A stretch of 64,000 nucleotides of DNA, taken from the NCBI GenBank assembly GCA_020025305.1, contig JAHHSG010000011.1, forward strand, positions 1-64,000, in the 5' to 3' direction. Positions 7,557 through 16,191 of this stretch are shown piece after piece; the stretch's first letter is position 1, and each line of letters begins with the position of its first letter. A program made the translations under genes and the position numbers. The stretch is from Oscillospiraceae bacterium (lineage in GTDB: Bacteria > Bacillota > Clostridia > Oscillospirales > Oscillospiraceae). Under the pieces are notes generated by a model. The model had not been told where the DNA came from and searched no databases. It worked only from the letters and a program-made list of their open reading frames with translations.

Positions 7557-9332
7557 TTATTCGTCGTCCGACAAATAGGACAGACTGCCGGCAAGCTGGC
7601 TGAAAACTACGCCCAGGGCGTGAGCGCCGGCGTCCGGATAGCCAAGGCTGCGTTCACCCACTGTCCCCGCACGACCCATGCGCGCCACAATATCCTTGGT
7701 CTTTTCTGCGCCTTCCACCGCGGCCTTTGTCGAAAGCTGAAGTGCAGTTTCCACAGATGTTCCTTCCTCTGCGCTTTTGAGAAGGCTCTGGGCACAAGGG
7801 ATCAGCGCATCCATCAGCGTCTTATCCCCCACCTGTGCGCCACGTCCAAAGGACCGCTCTCCTGTGCGATAGACACCATCTGCCGTCGCCTGCACCATTC
7901 CGGCAAACTCGCGCAGCGTCAGTGTTTCCTTCTCTCCGGCAAATCTGGATGCCGCACGGAATGCGCTGCCCCAGATAGGGCCGGATGCTCCGCCGCAATG
8001 CTCCATAATAATCATGGAAACACTGTCGAGGAAGTCACCGATGGTACGGCTGTGCTCACTCATGATTTCCTGCCACTCACACTTCAGCTGCCGGAAGCCC
8101 TTGGCCACACTCATGCCAAAGTCTCCGTCACCGGCATAAGAGTCCAGTTCGCAGAAGGGAACCTCATTTTTAATAATCGTCTCACTCATATCATCCACCA
8201 TGTATAGGATATTCTCCTTGGTGATGCAATTATGTTTGATGTATTTCCAGTTCTCCGGCGACTCCTTGGCAAAGGAGACTTCCACGGCATGAGCCACCGT
8301 GTTCTCTGCAGCCATCTCCATATTGGGAAGCTGCTGGCCGTCAATCGTAAGGGCAGGTGCGCAGCAGGGATCGTTCAGCAGCTCTTTACGCTGCCGGTTC
8401 AGGCCAATGATGGACACGGAAGCGCCGGCCATGTCGATGCTGGTCAGATAATTGCCTACCAGCATACGCTCCACTTGACAACTGCGCTTTTTCAGCACCT
8501 TGGCCACGCTGTTGGCCAGAAGGTACAGCTCCTGCAGGGGCGTTCCGCCAAAGCCATTAATCAAAACGGCAATGCCCTCCGTGCGGCCTTCCTCCGGCAG
8601 TTCCTGCAGCAATGCATCCACCATGCGAACTGCCAGTTCATCCGCTGTGGCCACCTTTTCCCGGCGCACACCGGGCTCACCGTGGATTCCGACGCCGAAC
8701 TCCATCTCATCGTCATTCAGCACAAATGTAGGCGTTCCCTTGGCAGGCACGGTGCAGGAGGTCAGCGCAAAGCCGAGGCTCTTTACGTTTTTCACGGCAT
8801 CCTCTGCAACGGCCTTGACTTCCTGCAGGCTCATGCCCCGCTGGGCGGCAGCGCCGGCAATCTTGTGGATGAGAACCGTTCCGGCAACGCCACGTCTGCC
8901 TACCGTATAGAGGCTGTCCTGCACGGCAATATCGTCATCCACACGCACATAGTCAACGCAGATGCCATCCTCCTGCGCCAGTGCCATGGCATTGGTGAAA
9001 TTCATCATGTCACCACTATAGTTCTTGATAATCAGCAGCGTCCCCTTCTCACTCTGGGTCTGGCGAATGGCACGATACACCTGAATCTGTGAAGGAGACG
9101 CAAACACGTCACCGCAGACAGCGGCATCCAGAAGTCCCTGTCCCACATACCCGGCATGGGCCGGTTCATGGCCGCTGCCGCCGCCGCAAATCAGCGTGAC
9201 CTTCTCCTGGTCAATATTCTTTTTATGAATCACATTATACTTTTCATCCAGCGTTACGTCGGGATGTGCCAGCGCAAAACCATGACACATTTCGGAAACA
9301 ACGGATTCCGGCGTGTTGATGATCTTTTTCAT
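7557..9332 (-). CDS. Dihydroxyacetone kinase, single-chain DhaK-DhaL fusion
   Basis: A 591-residue fusion of DhaK (about 1-330) and DhaL (about 380-590). The DhaK part has GGGSGHEPAHAGYVG near residue 50 and GIHGEPGVRRE, which contains the histidine that binds dihydroxyacetone covalently as a hemiaminal. The DhaL part has the Mg-ATP site DSYAGDGDFGMSVAKGF and GGASGPIWG. One-chain DhaK-DhaL enzymes are normally ATP-dependent, unlike the split PTS-linked DhaKLM type, and no DhaM is nearby. It phosphorylates dihydroxyacetone, the product of the adjacent upstream glycerol dehydrogenase (11 bp away), completing oxidative glycerol use. Confidence 0.95.
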   Translation of the reverse strand: MKKIINTPESVVSEMCHGFALAHPDVTLDEKYNVIHKKNIDQEKVTLICGGGSGHEPAHAGYVGQGLLDAAVCGDVFASPSQIQVYRAIRQTQSEKGTLLIIKNYSGDMMNFTNAMALAQEDGICVDYVRVDDDIAVQDSLYTVGRRGVAGTVLIHKIAGAAAQRGMSLQEVKAVAEDAVKNVKSLGFALTSCTVPAKGTPTFVLNDDEMEFGVGIHGEPGVRREKVATADELAVRMVDALLQELPEEGRTEGIAVLINGFGGTPLQELYLLANSVAKVLKKRSCQVERMLVGNYLTSIDMAGASVSIIGLNRQRKELLNDPCCAPALTIDGQQLPNMEMAAENTVAHAVEVSFAKESPENWKYIKHNCITKENILYMVDDMSETIIKNEVPFCELDSYAGDGDFGMSVAKGFRQLKCEWQEIMSEHSRTIGDFLDSVSMIIMEHCGGASGPIWGSAFRAASRFAGEKETLTLREFAGMVQATADGVYRTGERSFGRGAQVGDKTLMDALIPCAQSLLKSAEEGTSVETALQLSTKAAVEGAEKTKDIVARMGRAGTVGERSLGYPDAGAHALGVVFSQLAGSLSYLSDDE

Positions 9333-9343
9333 GATTGTCTCCC

Positions 9344-10381
9344 TTATTTATAAGACTTGCCGATCTCGTCAGCGGCGCGAATGGCAGAAACCACACTCTC
9401 TACGGTGATGGGGAAAGGCATGGCGTAGACAGACTCCTCGGGGATGCAGGTCTTCTTTGCCACCGCCAGCAGCTCTTCATCGGTGATTTCAGGAACGCCG
9501 ATGTCTGCCAGACACACGGGCAGGCCCACTTCCAGATTGAACTTAATCACCGTCTCAATCTCTTCCATAGGCGCATTTTCCAGCACCAGCTGTGCAATCG
9601 TACCGAAAGCGACCTTCTCACCGTGGAAAGAATGGTGGGTGCCGGGCAGCATGGACAGACCGTCATGGATGGCGTGGGCCGCTGCAAGACCTGCGCTCTC
9701 AAAGCCCAGACCGGAGAGCAGGATATTTGCCTCCACAATATTCTCCAAAGCGGGCGTCACCACATTGTGATCACAGGCGATCTTTGCCTTCATGCCATCC
9801 TCCAGCAGTGTCTCATAGCACAGCTTTGCAAGGGCAAGGGCCGCTTTCGTGCCTTTCGCCCCGTCGCAGACACCTTCACGCACGCCGCAGGGCAGACCGG
9901 CATTCACATTGGCAAAGGAACGAGCCGACGCACGGGCTTCAAACCAGGTGGACATGGCATCCCCCATGCCGGAAACCAGGAAGCGGGTGGGTGCCTTGGC
10001 AATGCAGGTCGTATCCACCAGCACCACACTGGGACTGGCCTTAAAGTATGCATAGTCATCAAACGCACCGCTCTCGGTATACATAACGGCAGAATGGCTG
10101 GTGGGTGCATCCGTCGCTGCAATGGTGGGTACGGCGATCATCCCCACGCCCTCTGCCACACATTTGGCGGTATCTAGTGCTCTTCCGCCGCCAAGACCCA
10201 CCGTGCAGCTGCATTTGTGCTGCTTGGCAACACCCTTGAGCCGCTCGATCTCCTGCCGGGAACACTCCCCACGGAAGGCATCCATAATGAAGGCAACGCA
10301 CCCCTTGTCTTCGCAAAGGACGCAGGGTCTCCATACCCCCGGTAATTTTCTCAAGGTAAATCGAGGCGGCCATGTAAACAC
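9344..10381 (-). CDS. gldA: Glycerol dehydrogenase (GldA family), abnormal 5' end
   Basis: An iron-type alcohol dehydrogenase of the GldA branch: FRGECSRQEIERL, GLGGGRALDTAK (NAD site), PTIAATDAPTS, GMGDAMSTWFEA (metal Asp), AAHAIHDGLS (metal His) and HHSFHGEKVAFGT (metal His). It oxidises glycerol to dihydroxyacetone for the next gene, the DHA kinase. The body is intact, but the N-terminus is wrong. The open frame begins at a GTG (10381) and reaches GECSR only 38 residues in, where relatives have about 65. The expected opening (Y...GGMETL) appears instead in another frame from an ATG at 10372. This suggests a small frameshifting deletion near 10330, or a truncated 5' end. Activity is uncertain. 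Confidence 0.75.
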   Translation of the reverse strand: MFTWPPRFTLRKLPGVWRPCVLCEDKGCVAFIMDAFRGECSRQEIERLKGVAKQHKCSCTVGLGGGRALDTAKCVAEGVGMIAVPTIAATDAPTSHSAVMYTESGAFDDYAYFKASPSVVLVDTTCIAKAPTRFLVSGMGDAMSTWFEARASARSFANVNAGLPCGVREGVCDGAKGTKAALALAKLCYETLLEDGMKAKIACDHNVVTPALENIVEANILLSGLGFESAGLAAAHAIHDGLSMLPGTHHSFHGEKVAFGTIAQLVLENAPMEEIETVIKFNLEVGLPVCLADIGVPEITDEELLAVAKKTCIPEESVYAMPFPITVESVVSAIRAADEIGKSYK

Positions 10382-10387
10382 CGGCGA

Positions 10388-10715
10388 TTCCCCCCTGCTT
10401 CCGGCGTTACAATATATGGAAGAAAACAGAGAACACCTGATTACGCAAGCGCAGATGGCAGAACTATGTCATTTGAGTCCCAGCTATTTCAGCCGTTTAT
10501 TTACCCACGAAATGGGCGTCAACTTCTCCCAGTATAGCGCTTCCAAGAAAATTGCGTGGGCACGGGAGCTGCTGGAGCAAACCAACGACTCCATCGCTGT
10601 CATCAGCGAAAAACTTGGCTTCTCGTCCGCTGCGTATTTTATTAAGGTCTTTAAGAAACATGAGGGAATCACGCCCCTGCTTTATAGAAAATATAACAAC
10701 AAATTGAATAAATAA
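10388..10715 (+). pseudogene. AraC-family regulator, C-terminal DNA-binding domain only
   Basis: Encodes about 109 residues of a typical AraC C-terminus with two helix-turn-helix motifs: MAELCHLSPSYFSRLFTHEMG and ISEKLGFSSAAYFIKVFKKHEGITP. The N-terminal sensor domain is absent. The coding sequence begins abruptly within about 15 bp of the divergent gldA start, leaving no room for a promoter. An internal ATG at 10416 has no ribosome binding site. A deletion between two divergent genes would explain both this remnant and the odd gldA 5' end. Confidence 0.75.
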
Positions 10716-10730
10716 GTTCCGGTCTTCATC

Positions 10731-10770
10731 AGCGGCAGCACCCAAGACATGAGTGCTGCCGCTGTTCCCC
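10731..10770 (+). terminator. Terminator after the araC remnant
   Basis: An 11-bp perfect stem AGCGGCAGCAC (10731-10741) / GTGCTGCCGCT (10753-10763) with an 11-nt loop and a weak T/C-rich tail. It lies 15 bases after the stop. Confidence 0.65.
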
Positions 10771-10876
10771 TCTTGCTCCATCCATTGTCTATTCTTGCAG
10801 CGGTACATCCTTCCCTCTCCCCTGCGCCAGTCGGTATTAAAAGTGATATATATTGGGAAAATAGCAGAAGTGGGTT

Positions 10877-11180
10877 GATTTTGTTTCGTTTGAGGTCTAA
10901 AATTATTACCTTGGTTAACGTAACGACGCTCATCTGATGAAAACCGGGTGCAGAATCCGGCTTGATCAGTCCCCGGGCGGTACAGAGAGATAGTGTCATA
11001 CTCCAAGAGGCTGAAAAAAGCTCCTTGCACAACCAGGGGGAAGCCCGCTTCTCCCTCTGAGAGTATTGCTGCCGCAGACCCTGAAATAGAATAAGACTGC
11101 CTTGGACAGGCTCTGCCTCCTGCGTATGCATACGGTGAAATGATTCCCCGGTGCAGGAATAACAGCACATGCAGACAAAA
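10877..11180. other. Gene-free stretch with a promoter-like site
   Basis: The interval 10764-11477 holds no convincing coding sequence. A plus-strand promoter-like pair TTGATT / TAAAAT with a 17-bp spacer lies at about 10877-10905. The following 270 bases are GC-rich and contain short complementary blocks (for example CCTGC...GCAGG near 11120-11158), but I could not match them to a riboswitch, T-box, 6S, RNase P or tmRNA. It may be an untranslated leader, a small RNA or decayed sequence. Confidence 0.3.
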
Positions 11181-11228
11181 GCAAGGCCACCTCCTTCAGG
11201 GGAGATGACCTTGCTATATATTTTTTTA
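11181..11228. terminator. Strong hairpin with U-runs on both sides
   Basis: Stem GCAAGG...CCTTGC (11181-11214). The two C-A mismatches on the plus strand become G-U pairs on the minus strand, so it is more stable in minus-strand RNA. The plus strand ends in a run of seven or more T (11221-11227) and the minus strand is followed by TTTTGTCT. Confidence 0.6.
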
Positions 11229-11396
11229 GCTGCTTCCAAACACAGGCAAGAACAATCCTATTGTTCCTAAAAAAGCTCCAAAATGCCAGCCGTTGTAATA
11301 ACCTTGTGCTTTCGGCTGACAGCATTGCTGCATAGAGAAAATGTTGGGATCTTCAAAAAAGGCAACGGAATGTCCAAAGGGTAAATGTTTTCTCTC

Positions 11397-11431
11397 TTTT
11401 TCCGACTTCCCAGTCGAATATAGCGGAAAAA
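11397..11431. repeat. Hairpin upstream of the GT4-PlsC gene
   Basis: TTTTTCCG (11397-11404) pairs with CGGAAAAA (11424-11431) and encloses CGAC/GTCG. It lies about 47 bases before the TTG start of the glycosyltransferase fusion and may shape its leader or end a minus-strand transcript. Confidence 0.45.
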
Positions 11432-11477
11432 CAGGTTGATTTGAACCCTTGCGGATGACACAGAAAGAGGTGTTGGT

Positions 11478-13448
11478 TTGAATATTGTTTTAGTGGTAGA
11501 TCAGTATGACCACAGTAATAACGGCACAACAATTACAGCCCGGCGGTTTGCTGAACAGCTCCGCAAGCGGGGACACACTGTAAAAGTTTTGGCATCAGGT
11601 GAACCTGAGCCGGATAAAATCACCGTTCCTACGCACACAATTCCTTTTTTTCAGCGGCTGGTAGATGCACAGGGCATGTGCTTTGCTGAGCCGGTGGATG
11701 AGGCCTACTATCAAGCGTTCAAGGATGCGGATATTGTACATTTTTATATGCCCTTCCGTTTCTGCCGCCGTGGAGAGTCTATCGCCCGACAGATGCATAT
11801 TCCCACCATTGCCGCATTTCACGTTCAGCCGGAAAATATTACATCCAGCATTGGGCTTGGAAAAACGGCTTGGGCCAATCACTTCCTGTACTGGTGGTTC
11901 AAAGACGTATTCTATAACCGATTCCGCTCCATCCACTGTCCCAGCCAATTCATCGCTCAACAGCTGCAGGCGCACGGTTATGATTCTAAATTGTATGTCA
12001 TCAGCAACGGTGTGGATGAGGCCTTCCGGCCTGCACCGCAGAGTGTCCCGCGAACAGATAACACGTTCCGCATATTGATGATCGGTCGCCTCTCTGAGGA
12101 AAAACGGCAGGATCTTATGATCAAGGCAGCTCAGCTGAGCCGCTACCGGGATAAAATCCAGTTGATTTTTGCTGGAAAGGGCCCGTTGCAAAAGAAATAT
12201 GAAGCCATGGGGGCAGAGCTCCCCAGAAAGCCCATATTTGGGTTTTACAAACAGGAGGAACTGATAGAACTAATCCACAGCTGTGACCTTTACGTCCACG
12301 CCTCGGATGCGGAAATTGAGGGTATCTCCTGCATAGAGGCCTTCACCTGCGGACTGGTTCCCGTTATCTCCGACTCCAAGTTGTCTGCAACCGGCCAGTT
12401 TGCGCTGGATACGCGCTGTACCTTTCCGGCCGGAGACGCACAGGCGCTGGCTGAGCGAATGGACTACTGGCTTGCGCATCCTAACGAGAAAATGGCATTA
12501 TCCCGACGCTATGCAGCCTATGGCGACAGTATGCGTGTAGATCGATGTGTGCAGCAGGCCGAGCAGATGTATGCTGAAACCATTGCAGAATGGAAAAAGA
12601 AAGGGTTTCGCCAGCCCAAGGAAAATACTTTTCGTCGTATCACCCACCCGAATATCGAGAAAGCCGCCCGCAACTATGGAAAAGGCTGGGCCGGAAAGGC
12701 ATGGTTATCCGCTCTGCTGACGAATCTGCTTTCCCCTGTGATGTACCTTGTGGATTTCCTTGTGTGGGGTTTTTCCATAGAGGGTCGGGAAAATATTCGA
12801 AATTTAAAGGGCGGTGCCATCACCGTCATGAATCATATCCATCCCATGGACTGCACCATGGTTAAACTGGCGACCTTCCCACGGCGGCTTCACTACATCA
12901 GTATGCGGGGGAATCTGGAACTGCCCGTGATCGGCTGGTTTTTGAAGGCCTGCGGTGCAACCCCCCTTCTGGATAACACAGCCTCCCAAATGCTCCATCT
13001 GGAAAAGGGCATAGAACGCAGCATTGCACAGGGAAACTGGACTCATTTTTATGCCGAAGGTCTGCTAGTACGCTACCACAAGGATATACGGCCTTTCCAC
13101 AGAGGCGCATTTCTCGCCGCAGTGCGGACGGACTGCCCTGTGATCCCCATGCGGTTAGTCTGCGACGACCCCCATGGCCTCCGCAGTCTGTGGAGAAAGA
13201 AACCTTTCCTGCGGCTCATTATCGGGAAGCCGCTGTACCGAGACAAATCGCTTCCTCAGTGCGAGGCTGTCAACGACCTAATGAATCGCACACATCAGGC
13301 CATGGAAGCCTTAGACCGCCCTGCCGCAAGCGAAGCAATATGGGAAACTGGCTGCCATTGTGCTGATGACAATGGCACGGAAACCACCCAAGAGGCACAG
13401 CAGCTTGATCACTACGGATGCTCTTGCGGCGAGAATACTCCCAGCTAA
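11478..13448 (+). CDS. Glycosyltransferase family 4 fused to a PlsC-type acyltransferase
   Basis: A 656-residue two-domain protein. Residues 1-375 form a GT4 glycosyltransferase: NNGTTITARRFAEQL near the N-terminus, VISNGVDEAFRP, ILMIGRLSEEKRQD, and a donor-site EIEGISCIEAF. This part resembles mono/diglucosyl-diacylglycerol synthases. Residues about 410-630 form a lysophosphatidate acyltransferase (PlsC): NHIHPMDCTM near 451 contains the HX4D catalytic motif, with FYAEG near 522 and PVIPMRLV later. A short hydrophobic segment separates them. The start is TTG at 11478 with AGAGGTG upstream. The fusion suggests coupled acylation and glycosylation of a membrane lipid; the substrate is inferred. 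Confidence 0.85.
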   Translation: MNIVLVVDQYDHSNNGTTITARRFAEQLRKRGHTVKVLASGEPEPDKITVPTHTIPFFQRLVDAQGMCFAEPVDEAYYQAFKDADIVHFYMPFRFCRRGESIARQMHIPTIAAFHVQPENITSSIGLGKTAWANHFLYWWFKDVFYNRFRSIHCPSQFIAQQLQAHGYDSKLYVISNGVDEAFRPAPQSVPRTDNTFRILMIGRLSEEKRQDLMIKAAQLSRYRDKIQLIFAGKGPLQKKYEAMGAELPRKPIFGFYKQEELIELIHSCDLYVHASDAEIEGISCIEAFTCGLVPVISDSKLSATGQFALDTRCTFPAGDAQALAERMDYWLAHPNEKMALSRRYAAYGDSMRVDRCVQQAEQMYAETIAEWKKKGFRQPKENTFRRITHPNIEKAARNYGKGWAGKAWLSALLTNLLSPVMYLVDFLVWGFSIEGRENIRNLKGGAITVMNHIHPMDCTMVKLATFPRRLHYISMRGNLELPVIGWFLKACGATPLLDNTASQMLHLEKGIERSIAQGNWTHFYAEGLLVRYHKDIRPFHRGAFLAAVRTDCPVIPMRLVCDDPHGLRSLWRKKPFLRLIIGKPLYRDKSLPQCEAVNDLMNRTHQAMEALDRPAASEAIWETGCHCADDNGTETTQEAQQLDHYGCSCGENTPS

Positions 13449-13607
13449 GTGAAACTGTCCCCGCTGAGATTCCTTGGTGTTCTTTTCTAAAACTGCCCGT
13501 TTTCAACCTTCGGAATGTTCTGTACGTTTAGTCGTATTTTGTATTATTTTGAGTTAAAATGGTCAATTTCTGTTCCGAAATAAATGAAATGCGTCTTTTT
13601 GTGCAAA

Positions 13608-13696
13608 GTTCATAAGTTCTGTCCATAAATTTCAGCGCATTGCTCTTATGAACTTTTTCAGTTATGTGAGATTTTCCTTATCCCTTATGCTATACT
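13608..13696 (+). promoter_or_regulatory. gap promoter region with an inverted repeat
   Basis: An extended -10 (TGCTATACT, box 13691-13696) lies about 60 bp before the GAPDH start; the -35 is weak. Upstream, GTTCATAAG (13608-13616) and CTTATGAAC (13645-13653) form a 9-bp inverted repeat 28 bp apart that could be an operator. Nothing else is visible in 13449-13607. Confidence 0.5.
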
Positions 13697-13757
13697 TAAA
13701 TTGGAACAAATCGGAGCCTCTCCGCATAAGAGGAACAAAAAAGGAGGAAACTCATTT

Positions 13758-14783
13758 ATGGCAATCAAAGTAGGAATTAATGGTTTCGGCCGTATCGGCC
13801 GTATTGCTCTGCGCATTCTGGAGGAGCGCGGCAGCAGCACGTATCAGGTCTGCGGCATCAATCTGCGCAATGCCGATCTGGATTATATGGTCTATCAGGT
13901 GAAGTACGACAGTGTGTTCAAAACATTCCACGGCTCTGTGGAGCACGATGACCGCCACCTCATCATCAATGGGAAAAAAATTCGTGTCTACAGTGAGAGT
14001 GATGCCGCCCTCATTCCCTGGCATGATTGCGGCGCGGAATACATCATCGAGTCCACCGGCGCTTTCAACACCACCGAAAAAGGTGCACTGCACCTGCTTA
14101 ATGGAGCCAAGAAGGTGATTCTCTCCGCCCCGGCCAAGGACGACTGTACCCCCACCTTTGTGATGGGTGTGAACCACAAAAACTATACCCCTGACATGAA
14201 CGTGGTCTCCAACGCTTCGTGCACTACCAACTGTCTTGCCCCTATGACCAAGGTCATTAACGACACCTTTGGCATTGAGCAGGCTCTCATGTCCACCATC
14301 CACGCCGCCACCGCCAAGCAGAAGGCCGTGGATGCCCGTGCAGGCCGTGACTGGCGCACAGGCCGCAGCGTGCTGGGCAACATTATTCCCTCCACCACCG
14401 GCGCTGCCAAGGCTGTTGGCCTGGTCATTCCAGAGCTGAAAGGCAAGATGACGGGCATGAGCTTCCGCGTCCCCACCAATGATGTCTCCGTGGTCGACCT
14501 GACGGCACGCCTCAAGCACCCGGCCAGTTATCACGACGTGTGCATTGCCATGGAAAACGCCGCCCGCAACAGCATGAAGGGGATCATCTCCTGCACGACC
14601 GATCAGGTGGTTTCCTCCGACCTTACCGGGTTTTCCGAAACCTGCATCTTTGATGAAACCGCCGGCATCATGCTGGACGACAACTTCGTCAAGCTGATTG
14701 CATGGTACGACAACGAGTGGGGCTACACCAATAAGATCATGGATCTCATCGCCTATATGTACAGTGTCGATCATCAGGAGTGA
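13758..14783 (+). CDS. gap: Glyceraldehyde-3-phosphate dehydrogenase, type I
   Basis: A 341-residue glycolytic enzyme oxidising glyceraldehyde-3-phosphate to 1,3-bisphosphoglycerate in the cytoplasm. It opens with the NAD-binding GINGFGRIGR, has the catalytic SNASCTTNCLAP (active Cys), and later the fold signatures SFRVPTNDVSVVDL and WYDNEWGY. Length is normal for the family. The ATG at 13758 follows AAGGAGG; a longer frame from 13701 adds residues absent from the family. It is flanked by its own promoter and a bidirectional terminator, so it is probably monocistronic and well expressed. Confidence 0.97.
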   Translation: MAIKVGINGFGRIGRIALRILEERGSSTYQVCGINLRNADLDYMVYQVKYDSVFKTFHGSVEHDDRHLIINGKKIRVYSESDAALIPWHDCGAEYIIESTGAFNTTEKGALHLLNGAKKVILSAPAKDDCTPTFVMGVNHKNYTPDMNVVSNASCTTNCLAPMTKVINDTFGIEQALMSTIHAATAKQKAVDARAGRDWRTGRSVLGNIIPSTTGAAKAVGLVIPELKGKMTGMSFRVPTNDVSVVDLTARLKHPASYHDVCIAMENAARNSMKGIISCTTDQVVSSDLTGFSETCIFDETAGIMLDDNFVKLIAWYDNEWGYTNKIMDLIAYMYSVDHQE

Positions 14784-14803
14784 GTTTCCCCTGTCGCCAT
14801 ACA

Positions 14804-14836
14804 TAAAAAAGACACCCTTACCGGGTGTCTTTTTTA
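14804..14836. terminator. Bidirectional terminator after gap
   Basis: GACACCC (14811-14817) / GGGTGTC (14823-14829), flanked by six A on the left and six T on the right. Confidence 0.9.
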
Positions 14837-15024
14837 TGGTCTGAAGATTGCCATATCGGTGAGATGACCAGTCCTCCAAAGAAAAGCTGTTGGGTAAAGG
14901 TCTGCCTACAGTACCCGCTGTCACTTCTGAGCAGCGGGTGCTGTGTTTCTTTCTTCCGTAATCGACACATTTCCCTCTGCCTGTGGGGTATACTTACACC
15001 AAACGGCGAAAGGAGGGAGCATTC

Positions 15025-15636
15025 ATGAAAAAGTACAGCACGATGGTGCTTATTTTGCTCACGCTGCTCTGGTGTGTCCTTCCGGTGTGGGGGGAAGATT
15101 CCCAAGACGCTTTTGTCCCGGTCTGCGGCGGGAACCATTGTGCGCTGACCATCTGCGCCTATACCATGGACGGGTGCAGCCGTATCCCGCTGCCGGGCGC
15201 ATCCTTTACGCTGTACAGCCATGACGGCACTGTACTGGCCCATATGACCATCGGCGAAACGGGAACCGTCACTCTCTCCCATCTATCGGCGGGAACGTAT
15301 TACTTAGAGCAAACCGGTGCACCCATCGGCTACCGCACAATGTCCCAGCCGTTGTCCCTACGCCTCGCGTCCAACGGCTCGGTGATCTTAGGCGATACCG
15401 TGACCTCCGCAGTCCATATTCTCCACCGCCGTATGCCGTGGGCCGCCGCACTGTGGGTGCTGCTGCCTCTCAGTCTGCTGCCGGCAATGGTGCGGCTGGG
15501 ACTGCTATACTGGGAAAATATTGCTGCCGGATTTGGAAATTTTTTGCGTTTGGTGCATTTGTCACAGTTTTTTTCTCGCATGAGGCGTATACTCAATATC
15601 AGAAAAGGAAATCCTACACCAGACAACGTAATTTGA
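15025..15636 (+). CDS. Membrane protein with a SpaA/prealbumin-like domain
   Basis: A 203-residue exported protein. Residues 1-24 form a signal peptide (KKYSTMVLILLTLLWCVLPVWG). Residues about 35-125 form one SpaA/Cna-B-like domain, with IPLPGASFTLYSHDG and LSAGTYYLEQTGAPIGYR typical of pilin-type prealbumin folds. A transmembrane segment follows near 138-162, then a basic cytoplasmic tail. There is no LPXTG sorting signal, so it stays in the membrane rather than being anchored by sortase. The ATG at 15025 follows AAAGGAGGG. No sortase or pilin partner is in the window; its role is unknown. Confidence 0.75.
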   Translation: MKKYSTMVLILLTLLWCVLPVWGEDSQDAFVPVCGGNHCALTICAYTMDGCSRIPLPGASFTLYSHDGTVLAHMTIGETGTVTLSHLSAGTYYLEQTGAPIGYRTMSQPLSLRLASNGSVILGDTVTSAVHILHRRMPWAAALWVLLPLSLLPAMVRLGLLYWENIAAGFGNFLRLVHLSQFFSRMRRILNIRKGNPTPDNVI

Positions 15637-15673
15637 ACAATAAAATAAACATAATGAAACAGGAGGAATAACT

Positions 15674-16048
15674 ATGGAGCAGAAGTTTTATATTTGTGAG
15701 CACTGCGGCAATATCATTGCCATGGTCAAGCCCAGCGGCGTGCCCGTGATGTGCTGCGGTCAGCCCATGACCGAACTTATTCCCGGCACGGTGGAGGCCG
15801 CCGCTGAAAAGCACATTCCCGTTTACGAAGTGAAGGACAACAAGGTGTTCGTCACCGTAGGCAGTGTGGAGCACCCCATGCTCCCCGAGCACTATATCGA
15901 GTGGGTTTCTCTGCAGACCAAGCAGGGCAACCAGCGCAAGGCCCTGCAGCCCGGTCAGGAGCCCAAGGTATGTTTCTCCCTCTGCGAGGGCGACGAGGTC
16001 GAGGCCGTCTATGCCTACTGCAATCTCCACGGTCTGTGGAAAGCCTAA
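15674..16048 (+). CDS. dfx: Desulfoferrodoxin (superoxide reductase)
   Basis: A 124-residue two-iron superoxide reductase that reduces superoxide to peroxide without making oxygen, typical of anaerobes. The N-terminal desulforedoxin centre is C8-x2-C11 with C27-C28. The catalytic centre II ligands are visible as H47 (in EKHIPV, with the Lys before it), H67, H73, C116 and H119 (CNLHGLW). AGGAGGAATAACT precedes the ATG. It is followed by its own terminator and then by the FTR-like and thioredoxin genes, forming an oxidative-stress and redox neighbourhood. Confidence 0.97.
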   Translation: MEQKFYICEHCGNIIAMVKPSGVPVMCCGQPMTELIPGTVEAAAEKHIPVYEVKDNKVFVTVGSVEHPMLPEHYIEWVSLQTKQGNQRKALQPGQEPKVCFSLCEGDEVEAVYAYCNLHGLWKA

Positions 16049-16067
16049 TTGATTCTCGTCACTACTT

Positions 16068-16102
16068 CCTCCGATTACAGCCGTGGTCGGAGGATCTTTT
16101 TT
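16068..16102 (+). terminator. Terminator after dfx
   Basis: CCTCCGA (16068-16074) / TCGGAGG (16087-16093) followed by ATCTTTTTT. Confidence 0.8.
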
Positions 16103-16191
16103 AGAAAGATGCCGTTCCATGTGACGATGTTACAGAAGGCTGTATCGTCCTATGCTAAGATAGTCCGAAAGGAAATGAGGAGGGCTTACTT

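Noticed and set aside
10900..11180. A cobalamin or TPP riboswitch
   Set aside because: A few words resemble the conserved cores (an ACCGGGTG...AATCCGG block; CTGAGA and ACCCT), but the rest of each consensus is missing and no fitting target gene follows.
11181..11228. A T-box antiterminator region
   Set aside because: No T-box sequence or specifier-loop arrangement was found, and no aminoacyl-tRNA or amino acid gene lies downstream.
13752..14924. A 390-codon minus-strand frame
   Set aside because: It is antisense to gap, which has clear motifs, promoter and ribosome binding site.
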